From the NCBI GenBank assembly GCA_001005265.1, contig CP011392.1:1423902-1487901 (forward strand): a stretch of DNA of 64,000 bases, in the 5' to 3' direction. Source of the stretch: Dehalogenimonas sp. WBC-2. Lineage in GTDB: Bacteria; Chloroflexota; Dehalococcoidia; Dehalococcoidales; Dehalococcoidaceae. The position numbers and the translations under genes were made by a program. Of the stretch, positions 55,658-64,000 are shown piece by piece. A model generated the notes under the pieces. It worked only from the letters and a program-made list of their open reading frames with translations. It ran no database searches and was not told the DNA's origin. Position 1 is the stretch's first letter; every line of letters begins with the position of its first letter.

Positions 55658-56410
55658 GTGGCCATTACAAATACCACTTCAGTTAGTCCGACCACCCAAT
55701 GGCAACCGGAAATAGCAGGAGAGTCGACAAAACAAACCCGTGTTTTCCTAGTGGATGACCACGAAGTGGTTCGTCGGGGTTTGCGTATGATTTTCGTTAA
55801 TGATGGTGATATCGTAATCGTTGGCGAGGCAGACGGCAAGGATCATGATGCCTTATTGAAGAACATCGAAACAACCCAACCGGATATAGTGTTAATGGAT
55901 ATCCGGCTCGATGGTATGGATGGTTTCGAGTTAAGTACCCAAATTAAAATATCTCGTCCGAAGACCAAGGTTATTATGTTGACCGGATATGAAAGTGAAC
56001 TCTATGCCTCAGAAGCTTTGTTCCACCGGGTTAATGGCTTTATCACCAAGGAGAGTTCCAAGGATTTCATATGTACAGCCATAAGAATGGTGGCGCTGGG
56101 TGGAAGTGTGTGGCAGGGCGACATCCTTTTTCATGCCATAAAGAGTTGGGCACACACTAACCCCTCTTCAACTCCAAATACGCCCACAAATAACTTCAAA
56201 CCTATCAACAACTTAAAAGATCGCCTTACATCGCGTGAGATCCAAGTCCTTATTGCCCTAGGCCAGGGGCTTAGTAACAAGGATATAAGCAAACGATTCA
56301 ATCTTCCTGAATTAATCGTTAAAAAAACTGTCCACAACATTTTTTGCAAAATAGGCGTATCCAACAGAACCCAGGCGGCGCTGTTCGCACAGAAATCAGG
56401 GTTGGAATAA
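55658..56410 (+). CDS. NarL/LuxR-type response regulator
   Basis: A 250-residue regulator with a full receiver (VFLVDDHEVVRRGL, phospho-acceptor Asp81 in IVLMDIRLDGMDG, KVIMLTGY, and GFITKESS) and a C-terminal LuxR HTH (LTSREIQVLIALGQGLSNKDISKRF). It follows the kinase gene by 27 bases and is its cognate partner. Expected to act on the divergent control region. GTG 55658 is preceded by AAGGAG. Confidence 0.92.
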   Translation: MAITNTTSVSPTTQWQPEIAGESTKQTRVFLVDDHEVVRRGLRMIFVNDGDIVIVGEADGKDHDALLKNIETTQPDIVLMDIRLDGMDGFELSTQIKISRPKTKVIMLTGYESELYASEALFHRVNGFITKESSKDFICTAIRMVALGGSVWQGDILFHAIKSWAHTNPSSTPNTPTNNFKPINNLKDRLTSREIQVLIALGQGLSNKDISKRFNLPELIVKKTVHNIFCKIGVSNRTQAALFAQKSGLE

Positions 56411-57030
56411 AGGGATATTCTATTCTGATAACTCCAATACATACTAATCATCACAAGGTTGGGGGGAAATTGTAGGAGATGTTTTGCTCACAGTTGCAAC
56501 TCTAGTACGGGAGCTACGGTGACTGGACTGAAACCGCAAAGGCGATATTGATGTGTTCATCAATATGGTCATATTCTCATATGAGAGGTGGATTTCTAAT
56601 CGAGTGCGCAGTACTATAGATACCATTCTCATAAGTTTACCAATTAGACAGACTGCTTTCTACTACGGATTAGATAATAATAGCGTGTTGGCATAATATC
56701 CCCTAGCGTAACTAGTAGGATATGCGGAAAGAAGGTTTAGAAGTGGGTAATTCGAGCATATCCCGGCTAAGGGTGATTATACTTCTTGCTGATAGGGGTG
56801 AACAATACAAGAGAACAGTATCGTTGATTTTGACAAACAACCGGTTCTTTTAGCGGGTTTTAATTATAAGAAAAGATTGTTTCAGTATTTTTCATTTTCG
56901 GAGAAACAACCTCCAGGTCGCTCGCAGTGGAGAATAACGGCTACGAATAACCACTCGGAACTGCTACAATACTTGGAAAATGATTGGACGCCATACTTAA
57001 AAAAACATTCTTTGATAAAAAGGACTAAAT
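56411..57030. other. Intergenic stretch with one repeat copy
   Basis: No convincing gene. It holds repeat copy D (56832-56916), listed separately. The rest has no tRNA, no strong hairpin and no recognised relic. Confidence 0.4.
56832..56916 (-). repeat. AAACAACC-rich repeat, copy D
   Basis: Reads GACAAACAACCGGTTCTTTT, then AGCGGGTTTTAAT, TTGTTTCAGTATTTTTCATT and TTCGGAGAAACAACCTCC. It matches the complement of copy B (1959-2047) in the same order with few differences, including the closing CGGAGAAACAACCTCC and AGG. Upstream similarity (TCAACGATA versus TCAACCGATA) extends slightly further. Confidence 0.75.
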
Positions 57031-57666
57031 ATGGAAGTTATTCTAGTAAATGGCAGCCCCCGTCCGCGCGGCTGCACCTATACCGCCCTCGAGGAAGTAG
57101 CTACTGCCCTGAACGCGGAAGGCATCAACACCAGCATCTTCCAGGTCGGTACCGACCCCATTTCCGGCTGCCTCGCCTGCAGGACCTGCGCCACCGCGGG
57201 AAAATGCCGCTTCACCGACTGCGTCAATGATTTTGTTGATCTGGCGGAGAAGGCAGACGGTTTCATTTTCGGTTCTCCGGTTCACTATGCCGCTGCGGGC
57301 GGCGCCATAACCTCTTTCATGGACCGTGCCTTTTACTCGGACATGCAGGCAGGCAAGCGCGCCTTCTATCTTAAACCGGGCGCTGCTGTCGTTTCCGCCA
57401 GGCGGGCTGGCACTACCACCGCACTGGACCAGCTCAATAGGTTTTTCGGCATCGCGCAGATGCCCGTCATCTCGTCGCGCTACTGGAACCTCGTCCACGG
57501 CACCAAACCTGAAGACGTCCGCAAAGACCTGGAAGGTTTACAGACCATGCGGGTACTCGGGAGGAACATGGCTTGGTTCCTCAAATGCAAAAAGGCCGGC
57601 CTCGATGCCGGTGTGCCCTTCCCTGAAGAAGAACCGAGTATCTACACTAATTTCATCCATGATTAG
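57031..57666 (+). CDS. Flavodoxin-fold NAD(P)H-dependent FMN reductase-like protein
   Basis: A 211-residue protein of the NADPH-dependent FMN reductase / multimeric flavodoxin family: ILVNGSPRPRGCTYTALEE (phosphate-binding loop), GCLACRTCATAGKCRFTDC with four to five Cys typical of iron-sulfur flavoproteins, and GFIFGSPVHYAAAGGAITSFMDR. It carries electrons to an unknown acceptor. Its codon use and GC are visibly higher than the flanking AT-rich DNA, and same-orientation repeat copies flank it, so recent arrival is possible. AAGGA precedes the ATG. Confidence 0.88.
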   Translation: MEVILVNGSPRPRGCTYTALEEVATALNAEGINTSIFQVGTDPISGCLACRTCATAGKCRFTDCVNDFVDLAEKADGFIFGSPVHYAAAGGAITSFMDRAFYSDMQAGKRAFYLKPGAAVVSARRAGTTTALDQLNRFFGIAQMPVISSRYWNLVHGTKPEDVRKDLEGLQTMRVLGRNMAWFLKCKKAGLDAGVPFPEEEPSIYTNFIHD

Positions 57667-57784
57667 CTTTGAGAAACCTCCTGCATACTAGTCATATTAC
57701 GCTCATCAGTTCTACCAAGTCAATCATTACCAAACTATGAAAAAGTTGATAGAATAAACCACAAGAATAATCGATTGTTAATCT

Positions 57785-58024
57785 TCAAAGATCTATGAAT
57801 TCAATGCCTGATCTTGTTTTTGTTAAGTTATCAATAGTTTCCACAAACGCTTTGACCTCAGGAAGACCGTAGCTTTCAACAATATTTTGATAAATTTGGT
57901 GGACTGTTTCTGAATTCCCAAAACGACCATAGGACTTCCATGAGGAAGATAACGACAGCCATATTTTCATTTGGAAAATATAACAGTACTCCATCCCAAA
58001 AAATAAATCCTCAAAAAGTCCCAA
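57785..58024 (-). CDS. Doubtful small hypothetical protein
   Basis: A 79-residue frame starting at TTG inside repeat copy C. The second half (VHQIYQNIVESYGLPEVKAF and VETIDNLTKTRSGIEFIDL) looks protein-like, the first half (FEDLFFGMEYCYIFQ) less so. No ribosome site is seen at the TTG. It may be the tail of a lost gene cut by the repeat. Confidence 0.25.
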   Translation of the reverse strand: MGLFEDLFFGMEYCYIFQMKIWLSLSSSWKSYGRFGNSETVHQIYQNIVESYGLPEVKAFVETIDNLTKTRSGIEFIDL

Positions 58025-58200
58025 AACCCCATTGACAATCCCACGCCGGTGCTATATCATCTGTTCTCTGTATATCTGGTATTTAAGAAGAGTATATGAA
58101 TTATTTGTTTCTTCATAAAACAACCGGTTGTTTTCGCCGGTTTCAATCGTAAAAGGGGGGGGTTGTTTTGGTTGTTTTATTGCTTTTTTGAGAAAACAAT
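58000..58200 (-). repeat. AAACAACC-rich repeat, copy C
   Basis: Its complement follows copy A closely: ATTGTTTTCTC, AAAACAACCAAAACAACC, TTTACGATTGAAA, GGCG, then GAAGAAACAAATAATTCA and ATACTCTT, and continues to match the DNA after copy B (TGTCAATGGGGTTTTGGGAC against TGTCAATAGGGTTTTTGAAC, then ACTTTTTG and TTATTTTTT). An 18-bp perfect palindrome AAAACAACCGGTTGTTTT is at 58117-58134. Confidence 0.78.
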
Positions 58201-58434
58201 TCACGTTCCTCAACCGGAGCCGCCCTGTGAGCCAAGGGTCGCACCTTGAAAACTGGCAATAGCCCAATTGTTGCTTTGAATCAAAACTTCAGGTGCCAAA
58301 AAACAGGTATTTGTGTCAAAACAATTCACTCCTCTTTCCCTTTTCGCAGACTGATAACTGAGCACATCACTTGAACGCACCAGGCGTACACGTTAAGATT
58401 ACGGCATACAGCCACTGACGGAGTAAACCCGCAA

Positions 58435-60879
58435 ATGACCGAAAAATACGACCCGCAAATAATTGAAAAAAAATGGCAGGCAAAATGGGAGTCCGACAGC
58501 CTCTATAAAACCACCGAGAACTCGCCCAAAACTAAGTGGTACGCCCTGACCATGCTGCCCTACACCTCCGGCGACCTCCACATCGGCCATTGGTACGCCA
58601 TGGCTCCGTCGGACGCCTATGCCCGCTACAAGCGGATGCAGGGCTACAACGTGATGCACCCCATGGGCTTCGACGCCTTCGGCTTCCCGGCGGAGAACGC
58701 GGCCATCAAGCGCGGCGTTCATCCCCATGACTGGACGGAGAAGAACATCGTCAACATGCGTCGCCAACTCAAGAGTATGGGCTGCTGCTACGATTGGGAC
58801 CGCGAGATCGTCTCCTCCCGGCCTGATTATTACAAGTGGACCGAGTGGTTCTTCCTGAAACTGTACGAAGCTGGCCTGGCCTACCGCGCCAAGGCCCCGG
58901 TCAACTGGTGCCCGTCGTGCCAGGCGGTGCTGGCAAACGAGCAGGTCATCGGCGGCGGCGAATGCTGGCGCTGCGATACCCAGGTCGTCCGCAAGGACCT
59001 GGTGCAGTGGTTCTTCCGTATCACCAAATACGCCGATGAACTGATGCAGCATGAAGGTCTGGACTGGCCGGAGCGCATCAAGACGATGCAGCGCAACTGG
59101 GTGGGCAAGTCCACCGGTGCCGAGATAGAGTTCGTCCTGGACGTCCTTGGCGTGGACGACAAACGCATCAAGGTGTTTACCACCCGGCCCGATACCGTTT
59201 ACGGCGTAACTTTCATGGTCCTTGCGCCCGAACATCCCCTGGTCGAGAAGATCACCACTCCCGATAATAAAGCCGCCGTAGAGGCTTATGTCGATAAGAC
59301 CCGCCGCCTGACTGAGATCGACCGCATGTCGACCGAGAAAGAGAAGGACGGCGTCTTCACCGGCGCTTATGTCACCAATCAACTGAACGGCGAGCCCGTC
59401 CCCATCTGGATCGCCGATTACGTCATCGCCAGCTATGGTTCCGGCGCGGTCATGGGTGTTCCCGCCCATGACGAGCGGGATTTTGCCTTCGCAAAAAAAT
59501 ACAAACTGCCAGTCCGCGTCGTCATAGGAGCGGATGACTATCACGGCGGCACTATAGATGGAGCTTATATTGGCGACGGCACTATGCGTAATTCGGCTCA
59601 GTTCAACGACAAATCCAACACCGAGGCTTTTGAGGGCATCTGCGACTGGCTGGAATCCCAGGGCTTCGGCAAACGGACGACCAGCTATAAACTGCGTGAC
59701 TGGCTGATCTCGCGCCAGCGTTACTGGGGCGCGCCCATCCCCATGATTCACTGCGGCAAATGCGGCATCGTGCCGGTGCCGGAGAAAGACCTTCCGGTGC
59801 TGTTGCCGGAAGATGCGGAGTTCAAACCTACGGGAGAATCGCCGCTCAAGTACGTCGAGGATTTCGTCAACACTACCTGCCCCACTTGCGGCGGTCCGGC
59901 CAAGCGTGAGACAGATACCATGGACACCTTCATGTGTTCCTCATGGTACTTCCTGCGCTACTGTTCTCCGCATGATACGGAGTTTGCCTTTAACCCGGAT
60001 AAAACAAAATACTGGATGCCGGTGGATATCTACACCGGCGGCGCTGAGCACGCAGTGATGCACCTCTTCTATTCCCGCTTCTTCATTAAGGCACTGCGCG
60101 ACATGGGTTATTTGACCTTCGGCGAACCCTTCCAGCGCCTGTTCAACCAGGGCATTATCACCAGTAATCACGCCAAGATGAGCAAGTCCCGAGGCAACGT
60201 GGTCAACCCGGACAAGTATGTGTCCGAACTCGGCGCCGACACCGTCCGCGCTTATCTGATGTTCGTCGGCCCGTGGGAACTCGGCGGCGACTGGAATGAT
60301 TCGGGTATCGGCGGCATCTCCCGCTGGTTCAACCGCGTCTGGAAACTGGTAACTGACGGCTATGTTCCCGGTGATTTCGACCCTGTCGCTGAGGCTGAAC
60401 TCATCCGCAAAACTCATCAGACCATCCGCAAGGTCAACCTGGACATCGACAAGATGCAGTTCAACACCGTAATCGCCGCTCTAATGGAGTTCACCAACTA
60501 CCTCGCTCCGGCTAGGGAGGCGGCCAAAGTGTCCGCCGGAATCTGGAGCAAGACCATCGAAAGCTTGATCCTAATGCTGGCGCCCACCGCGCCCCATCTC
60601 GCCGAAGAGTTGTGGCTTCAGGCTGGCCGGGAATATTCGGTGCACAACCAGTCTTTCCCCATCTGGGATGAGGCGCTGACCGCCGAGCCGGAGATTACCC
60701 TGGTAGTGCAGGTCAACGGCAAAGTTCGCGCCCGCCTGCCCGCTCCGGCAGACGTTACCGAATGCCAGGCCACCAACATGGCCATGACCAATGACCGCAT
60801 CAAAGATTTCATTGACGGCAAAGAGGTCAAAACCGTCATCTACGTTCCCGGTCGGCTGCTCAATATTGTAGTAAAATGA
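58435..60879 (+). CDS. leuS: Leucyl-tRNA synthetase
   Basis: An 814-residue class I synthetase. PYTSGDLHIGHWY contains the HIGH motif (about residue 45), a CP1 editing domain follows (VFTTRPDTVYGVTFMVLAPEHPLV), then a zinc region with CGKCG and CPTCG, and NHAKMSKSRGNVVNP carries KMSKS (about residue 580); the C-terminus has the anticodon-binding domain. Slightly shorter than many LeuS but complete. GC is high compared with the AT-rich region before it, marking the return to core genome. Confidence 0.97.
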   Translation: MTEKYDPQIIEKKWQAKWESDSLYKTTENSPKTKWYALTMLPYTSGDLHIGHWYAMAPSDAYARYKRMQGYNVMHPMGFDAFGFPAENAAIKRGVHPHDWTEKNIVNMRRQLKSMGCCYDWDREIVSSRPDYYKWTEWFFLKLYEAGLAYRAKAPVNWCPSCQAVLANEQVIGGGECWRCDTQVVRKDLVQWFFRITKYADELMQHEGLDWPERIKTMQRNWVGKSTGAEIEFVLDVLGVDDKRIKVFTTRPDTVYGVTFMVLAPEHPLVEKITTPDNKAAVEAYVDKTRRLTEIDRMSTEKEKDGVFTGAYVTNQLNGEPVPIWIADYVIASYGSGAVMGVPAHDERDFAFAKKYKLPVRVVIGADDYHGGTIDGAYIGDGTMRNSAQFNDKSNTEAFEGICDWLESQGFGKRTTSYKLRDWLISRQRYWGAPIPMIHCGKCGIVPVPEKDLPVLLPEDAEFKPTGESPLKYVEDFVNTTCPTCGGPAKRETDTMDTFMCSSWYFLRYCSPHDTEFAFNPDKTKYWMPVDIYTGGAEHAVMHLFYSRFFIKALRDMGYLTFGEPFQRLFNQGIITSNHAKMSKSRGNVVNPDKYVSELGADTVRAYLMFVGPWELGGDWNDSGIGGISRWFNRVWKLVTDGYVPGDFDPVAEAELIRKTHQTIRKVNLDIDKMQFNTVIAALMEFTNYLAPAREAAKVSAGIWSKTIESLILMLAPTAPHLAEELWLQAGREYSVHNQSFPIWDEALTAEPEITLVVQVNGKVRARLPAPADVTECQATNMAMTNDRIKDFIDGKEVKTVIYVPGRLLNIVVK

Positions 60880-61009
60880 ACTGAAGGGCATCATAGTGGC
60901 ACAAAACATTGCTCAGCCCTCTCAGCGTGCTGGTTGCCGGACAATCTCTAGTGCAGCACCAAACAAATTCTTTCTCCTGTCGGAGAGATATTAGAAGAGG
61001 TACTTAGTC

Positions 61010-61810
61010 ATGAAAATCGCATTTATCGGCGGCGGCAACATGGGCCGGGCTATGATCAACGCCATCATCCATCAGGAACTGTCGGCGCCGGACGACATAA
61101 CCGTCGCCGACACCAGGGCGGAAAACCGGGAAGCACTGGCCGTAGAACTCGGTGTCATCGCTACCGGCAGCAACGTCGCTGCGGCCCTTAGCTCTGATGT
61201 CGTCGTCCTGGCGGTCAAACCCCAGCACCTTGATGAGGTCATGGCCGATCTTTCAGGGCAACTTTGCCCTACCCACCTGGTCATATCTATCATCGCCGGC
61301 AAGAGGATTTCAACTCTCGTTGAAGGCTTGAAACATGATGCCGTAATCAGGGTCATGCCCAATACCCCTGCTCAGATCGGCCAGGGCATGAGCGTTTGGA
61401 CGGCAACAGACGCCGTAGATTCGGCACAACGGGAAACCGCCCGGCGCATCATGACCGCCATGGGTGATGAGGTTTATACCGCAAATGAATCCGACCTTGA
61501 TAAAGCTACCGCGATAAGTGGCAGCGGACCGGGCTATTTCTTCCTTTTCATGGAAGCCATGGTGGAAGCGGCGGTGAAACTCGGGCTATCCCCGGAAACA
61601 GCCCGGCAACTGGTTATTCAGACGGCCGTCGGTTCGACCGAATATGCCCGGCAGTCAGAGCATGATCTCGCCGAACTCCGGTGTATGGTCACATCCCCCG
61701 GCGGCACTACCGCCGAAGCTCTTAAAGTTTTTGAATCACGCCAGTTCCGTGGCATCATCGAAAATGCAGTTATCGCCGCTCATAGCCGGGCAGTGGAACT
61801 GGGGGGTTAG
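61010..61810 (+). CDS. proC: Pyrroline-5-carboxylate reductase
   Basis: A 266-residue NADPH enzyme for the last step of proline synthesis. KIAFIGGGNMGRAMI is the Rossmann loop; VLAVKPQ, VIRVMPNTPAQIGQGMS, and KATAISGSGPGYFFLFMEAMVEAAVKLGL with TSPGGTTAEAL near the end are family signatures. Length is normal. AGAAGAGG lies before the ATG. Confidence 0.96.
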   Translation: MKIAFIGGGNMGRAMINAIIHQELSAPDDITVADTRAENREALAVELGVIATGSNVAAALSSDVVVLAVKPQHLDEVMADLSGQLCPTHLVISIIAGKRISTLVEGLKHDAVIRVMPNTPAQIGQGMSVWTATDAVDSAQRETARRIMTAMGDEVYTANESDLDKATAISGSGPGYFFLFMEAMVEAAVKLGLSPETARQLVIQTAVGSTEYARQSEHDLAELRCMVTSPGGTTAEALKVFESRQFRGIIENAVIAAHSRAVELGG

Positions 61811-61842
61811 CCCTCCGTGAAGATTCAGAGCAGTTGAAAGTA

Positions 61843-61871
61843 TTGCACTTGGTTGCAACAAGTGCTTTAAT
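61843..61871 (+). promoter_or_regulatory. Promoter of the cvpA-like gene, leaderless
   Basis: TTGCAC (61843-61848), 17-bp spacer, TTTAAT (61866-61871) with TG one base upstream, then exactly six bases to ATG 61878. No ribosome site. Confidence 0.65.
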
Positions 61872-61877
61872 ACTCTT

Positions 61878-62366
61878 ATGAACTGGCTAGATATAGTAAT
61901 TCTCATAATCATGGCTCTTCAGGTTTTCACCGGTCTGCGGCAAGGTCTCATCAGAGCGCTGGGAGGACTTCTTGGCCTGATTGTAGGTGTAGTTTTAGCT
62001 GGCCGCTATTATGAGAATCTCGCTGGTAGCCTGTTCAGCTTCATATCCAATCCGGACATCGCCAATGTGGTAGCCTTCATCACCATACTGCTTGCCGTCT
62101 GGCTCATATTCTCCATTGTAGCCAGAATCCTGACCAAACTGGTTTCAATCATCTTCCTGGGCTGGGTCAATCGGCTGGGGGGTGCGGTTTTTGGACTCTT
62201 TATGGGTGCCATATTCGTTGGTTCGGCGTTGGCTGTCTGGGCGAAGTTCTTTGGCTCTGATTCGTTGGCTGATTCCTTCATGGCCACTTTCCTAATAGAC
62301 AAGTTTCCCCTCGTTCTGGGTCTGTTACCTTCTCAATTTGACTCAGTGAAAGAGTTCTTTCAATAA
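61878..62366 (+). CDS. CvpA-family membrane protein
   Basis: A 162-residue protein with four membrane helices, beginning NWLDIVILIIMALQVFTGLRQGLIRALGGLLGLIVGVV, the CvpA N-terminal pattern, with an F-to-G-rich helix (WVNRLGGAVFGLFMGAIFVGSAL). CvpA proteins are linked to colicin V export and envelope stability. It may be cotranscribed with the zinc-ribbon gene, although that has its own promoter. Confidence 0.85.
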   Translation: MNWLDIVILIIMALQVFTGLRQGLIRALGGLLGLIVGVVLAGRYYENLAGSLFSFISNPDIANVVAFITILLAVWLIFSIVARILTKLVSIIFLGWVNRLGGAVFGLFMGAIFVGSALAVWAKFFGSDSLADSFMATFLIDKFPLVLGLLPSQFDSVKEFFQ

Positions 62367-62403
62367 GCGGATATTCTCCCTATCAAACCATTCAGAAGAA
62401 CTA

Positions 62404-62432
62404 TTGACACCACTGGCAGCAATGCCTAAACT
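62404..62432 (+). promoter_or_regulatory. Promoter of the zinc-ribbon/lemA/htpX group
   Basis: TTGACA (62404-62409), 17-bp spacer, TAAACT (62427-62432). The start point would lie about five bases before ATG 62445, giving an almost leaderless transcript. Confidence 0.6.
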
Positions 62433-62444
62433 TGATGAAGAAAT

Positions 62445-62864
62445 ATGAATTGCCCTAAAGACCGTAGCCCGATGATTGTGGTTGAGCATGACCAGGTTGC
62501 TATTGATTACTGCCCTGTCTGCCACGGCGTCTGGCTTGACCGGGGTGAATTAGAACTGGTTGTGGAAAAAACCTGTCTTGATGACGCCAGTCTCTGTCTG
62601 ACCGATATCTTCAACCGACCGGAAGCCCGGACTGATGAAAAAAAACGCCGCTGCCCTATCTGTAATACCACCATGCGCAAAGAGGGCCTAGGTACCTCAC
62701 CGGAAGTCATAATTGACGTTTGTTCGTCACGTTATGACGGGTTGTGGTTTGATGGCGGTGAACTGCATCAGGTGTTAGCCCAGCTTCCAACCGTCAACAA
62801 TAACAGCGATGGCAAAATGCTAGCTTTTCTGAAAGAAGTCCTTAAGGCCGATACAGCCGATTAA
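62445..62864 (+). CDS. Zinc-ribbon protein with two zf-TFIIB-type domains
   Basis: A 139-residue protein. The first ribbon is MNCPKDRSPM with DYCPVCHGVWLDRGELE; the second has RRCPICNTTMRKEG with DVCSSRYDGLWFDGGELHQ, where one expected Cys pair is CSSR, so the second site lacks a Cys and may not bind zinc. Proteins of this kind are thought to aid protein or RNA quality control. It lies 12 bases upstream of lemA. Confidence 0.85.
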   Translation: MNCPKDRSPMIVVEHDQVAIDYCPVCHGVWLDRGELELVVEKTCLDDASLCLTDIFNRPEARTDEKKRRCPICNTTMRKEGLGTSPEVIIDVCSSRYDGLWFDGGELHQVLAQLPTVNNNSDGKMLAFLKEVLKADTAD

Positions 62865-62876
62865 ACGGAGGTAAAT

Positions 62877-63440
62877 ATGATTCCAGCACTTATTATCTTG
62901 GGCGTCATCATCGTTCTGGTACTGATTCTGGTCGGGATCTACAACGGGTTGGTACGTCTGCGCAATCAGGTTAAAAATGCCTGGGCGCAGATCGATGTCC
63001 AGCTTAAACGCCGCTACGACCTTATTCCCAACCTGGTGGAAACAGTTAAAGGCTACGCCAAACACGAACGGGAAGTGTTTGAGAACGTCACCAAAGCCCG
63101 CAGCATGGCACAGCAGGTATCATCGTCATCTCCTGCCGTTCGCGCTCAGGCAGAAGGTGAACTCACTGGTTTTCTTTCCCGGCTGCTTGCGGTAGCTGAA
63201 GCCTACCCGGATTTAAAAGCCAACCAAAACTTTCTTGCGCTTCAGGAAGAACTGTCCTCCACGGAAAACAAGATTTCTTTCTCCCGCCAGTTCTACAATG
63301 ATTCTGTGTTGGGCTACAACAATAAAATTCAGATGTTCCCTTCTAACATCATCGCCGGCATGTTTGGTTTCATATTAAGCGAGTTCTTTGAAGTCAAGGT
63401 TGAAGCCGAGCGGGCGGCACCTAAGGTTAGCTTTACCTAG
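62877..63440 (+). CDS. LemA-family protein
   Basis: A 187-residue protein with an N-terminal membrane helix and [39 protein letters not shown], the hallmark of LemA, followed by [11 protein letters not shown] and [31 protein letters not shown]. LemA and HtpX are a common pair in envelope protein quality control; htpX follows here by about 120 bases. GGAGG precedes the ATG. Confidence 0.93.
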   Translation: MIPALIILGVIIVLVLILVGIYNGLVRLRNQVKNAWAQIDVQLKRRYDLIPNLVETVKGYAKHEREVFENVTKARSMAQQVSSSSPAVRAQAEGELTGFLSRLLAVAEAYPDLKANQNFLALQEELSSTENKISFSRQFYNDSVLGYNNKIQMFPSNIIAGMFGFILSEFFEVKVEAERAAPKVSFT

Positions 63441-63562
63441 ATCATATTACACTCGCCGGCGGAAACTTCGAGTGGGCAAAATCACTTGTTCCGCCGTGCG
63501 AGGTTTTAAGTAGCGATTTGCAGTAAAATCCCGGATAGAGGTCATACAGGAACACTAAACAA

Positions 63563-64000
63563 ATGTGGGAACAGATAAGCGCCAACCGTACCCGAAGCGT
63601 CATCCTTGTTATAGGCATGGGAGCACTCCTGATTGCCGTTGGTTACGGCATAGGTGTTTACTTTTTTGAAAGCCCGTTTGCTGGCATAGCTATCGCCAGC
63701 GGACTTTGGATAATCATGACACTGGTCGGCTACTTCCAGGGTGACAGTATTTTGCTGGCTACTGCCGGTGCCAAAAAAATAGAAAAGAAGGATCATCCCC
63801 GTCTTTTTAACGTTGTAGAAGAGATGACCATTGCCTCCGGCTTGGCTAAAATGCCGGATGTTTATATCGTCGACGATCCGGCGTTAAACGCCTTTGCAAC
63901 AGGGCGGGATCCAAATCACGCTGCCGTCGCCATAACTTCCGGCTTGTTACAGCAATTGAACCGTGATGAACTCCAAGGTGTGATAGCCCATGAAATGGCC
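63563..64000 (+). CDS. htpX: M48-family membrane zinc protease HtpX, cut by window end
   Basis: About 146 residues are visible. Two membrane helices (residues about 15-33 and 40-60) are followed by HPRLFNVVEEMTIASGLAKMP, VYIVDDPALNAFATGRDPNHAAVAITSGLL and the start of the zinc site, VIAHEMA, at the window edge. It degrades misfolded membrane proteins. There is AACACTAAACAA before the ATG with no clear ribosome site. Confidence 0.92.
   Translation, partial: MWEQISANRTRSVILVIGMGALLIAVGYGIGVYFFESPFAGIAIASGLWIIMTLVGYFQGDSILLATAGAKKIEKKDHPRLFNVVEEMTIASGLAKMPDVYIVDDPALNAFATGRDPNHAAVAITSGLLQQLNRDELQGVIAHEMA

Larger units (their letters stand above)
57667..58434. other. AT-rich intergenic stretch with repeat copy C
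   Basis: Holds the weak frame at 57785-58024 and repeat copy C. The remainder (58205-58434), before leuS, shows no gene or clear promoter, apart from CGGAG a few bases before the leuS ATG. Confidence 0.4.

Noticed and set aside
58399-59751. 450-residue minus-strand frame opposite leuS
   Set aside because: LeuS motifs (HIGH, KMSKS, editing domain) are on the plus strand; the long antisense frame is a by-product of GC-rich codon use.

Overview
The window reads as chromosomal DNA of an organohalide-respiring Chloroflexota of the Dehalococcoidia class, most likely Dehalogenimonas. The main reasons are a Tat-exported reductive dehalogenase (rdhA), a division cluster of mraZ-rsmH-ftsA-ftsZ with no murein-synthesis genes between them, a pilus operon with fused pilM-pilN, and moderate GC. 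The genus is an inference, not a database result.

Layout. 0-10 kb: partial thiL, small membrane proteins, a Cas4/RecB-like nuclease, prepilin peptidase, a PAS protein and a copper-export locus (copA, copZ, a 47-residue Cys-rich protein) with further membrane and nucleotidyltransferase genes. 10.4-13.4 kb: a formate dehydrogenase alpha subunit read through an in-frame UGA (selenocysteine, with a well-formed SECIS hairpin), the decayed start of a NuoF/HydB-type partner upstream, and tRNA-Glu. 13.5-18.8 kb: transporters, a dUTPase/dCTP-deaminase family protein, an Smr protein, a repetitive coiled-coil protein and a LacD-like aldolase. 19-32.8 kb: a type IV pilus / pseudopilin operon opened by an excisionase-type HTH protein and a response regulator lacking the phospho-acceptor Asp. 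It carries two paralogous prepilin cassettes around pilO and pilMN. 32.8-43.4 kb: housekeeping genes (CoaE-like kinase, dCMP deaminase, mraZ-rsmH-ftsA-ftsZ, pheST) and a frameshifted S41 protease. 43.5-46.1 kb: rnpB and an FAD/Fe-S oxidoreductase. 46.1-58.4 kb: an AT-richer accessory region centred on an rdhA without rdhB, in one strand-uniform cluster with three radical SAM proteins, a muconolactone-isomerase-like protein and an OB-fold exported protein, divergent from a NarX/NarL-type two-component system. 58.4-64 kb: leuS, proC, cvpA, a zinc-ribbon protein, lemA and the start of htpX.

Cross-cutting signals. (1) About ten genes have a -10 box ending 5-8 nt before the start codon and no Shine-Dalgarno, implying leaderless mRNAs. 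(2) A family of AAACAACC-rich repeats occurs as two tandem copies at 1.83-2.17 kb and two copies in the opposite orientation at 56.8 and 58.1 kb, the latter pair bracketing a GC-richer flavodoxin-like reductase. (3) Three genes (PilX-like, S41 protease, an ORF at 53.2-53.6 kb) are split by single-base frame changes.

The most promising undescribed system is the rdhA/radical-SAM cluster; the most solid unusual gene is the selenocysteine formate dehydrogenase.
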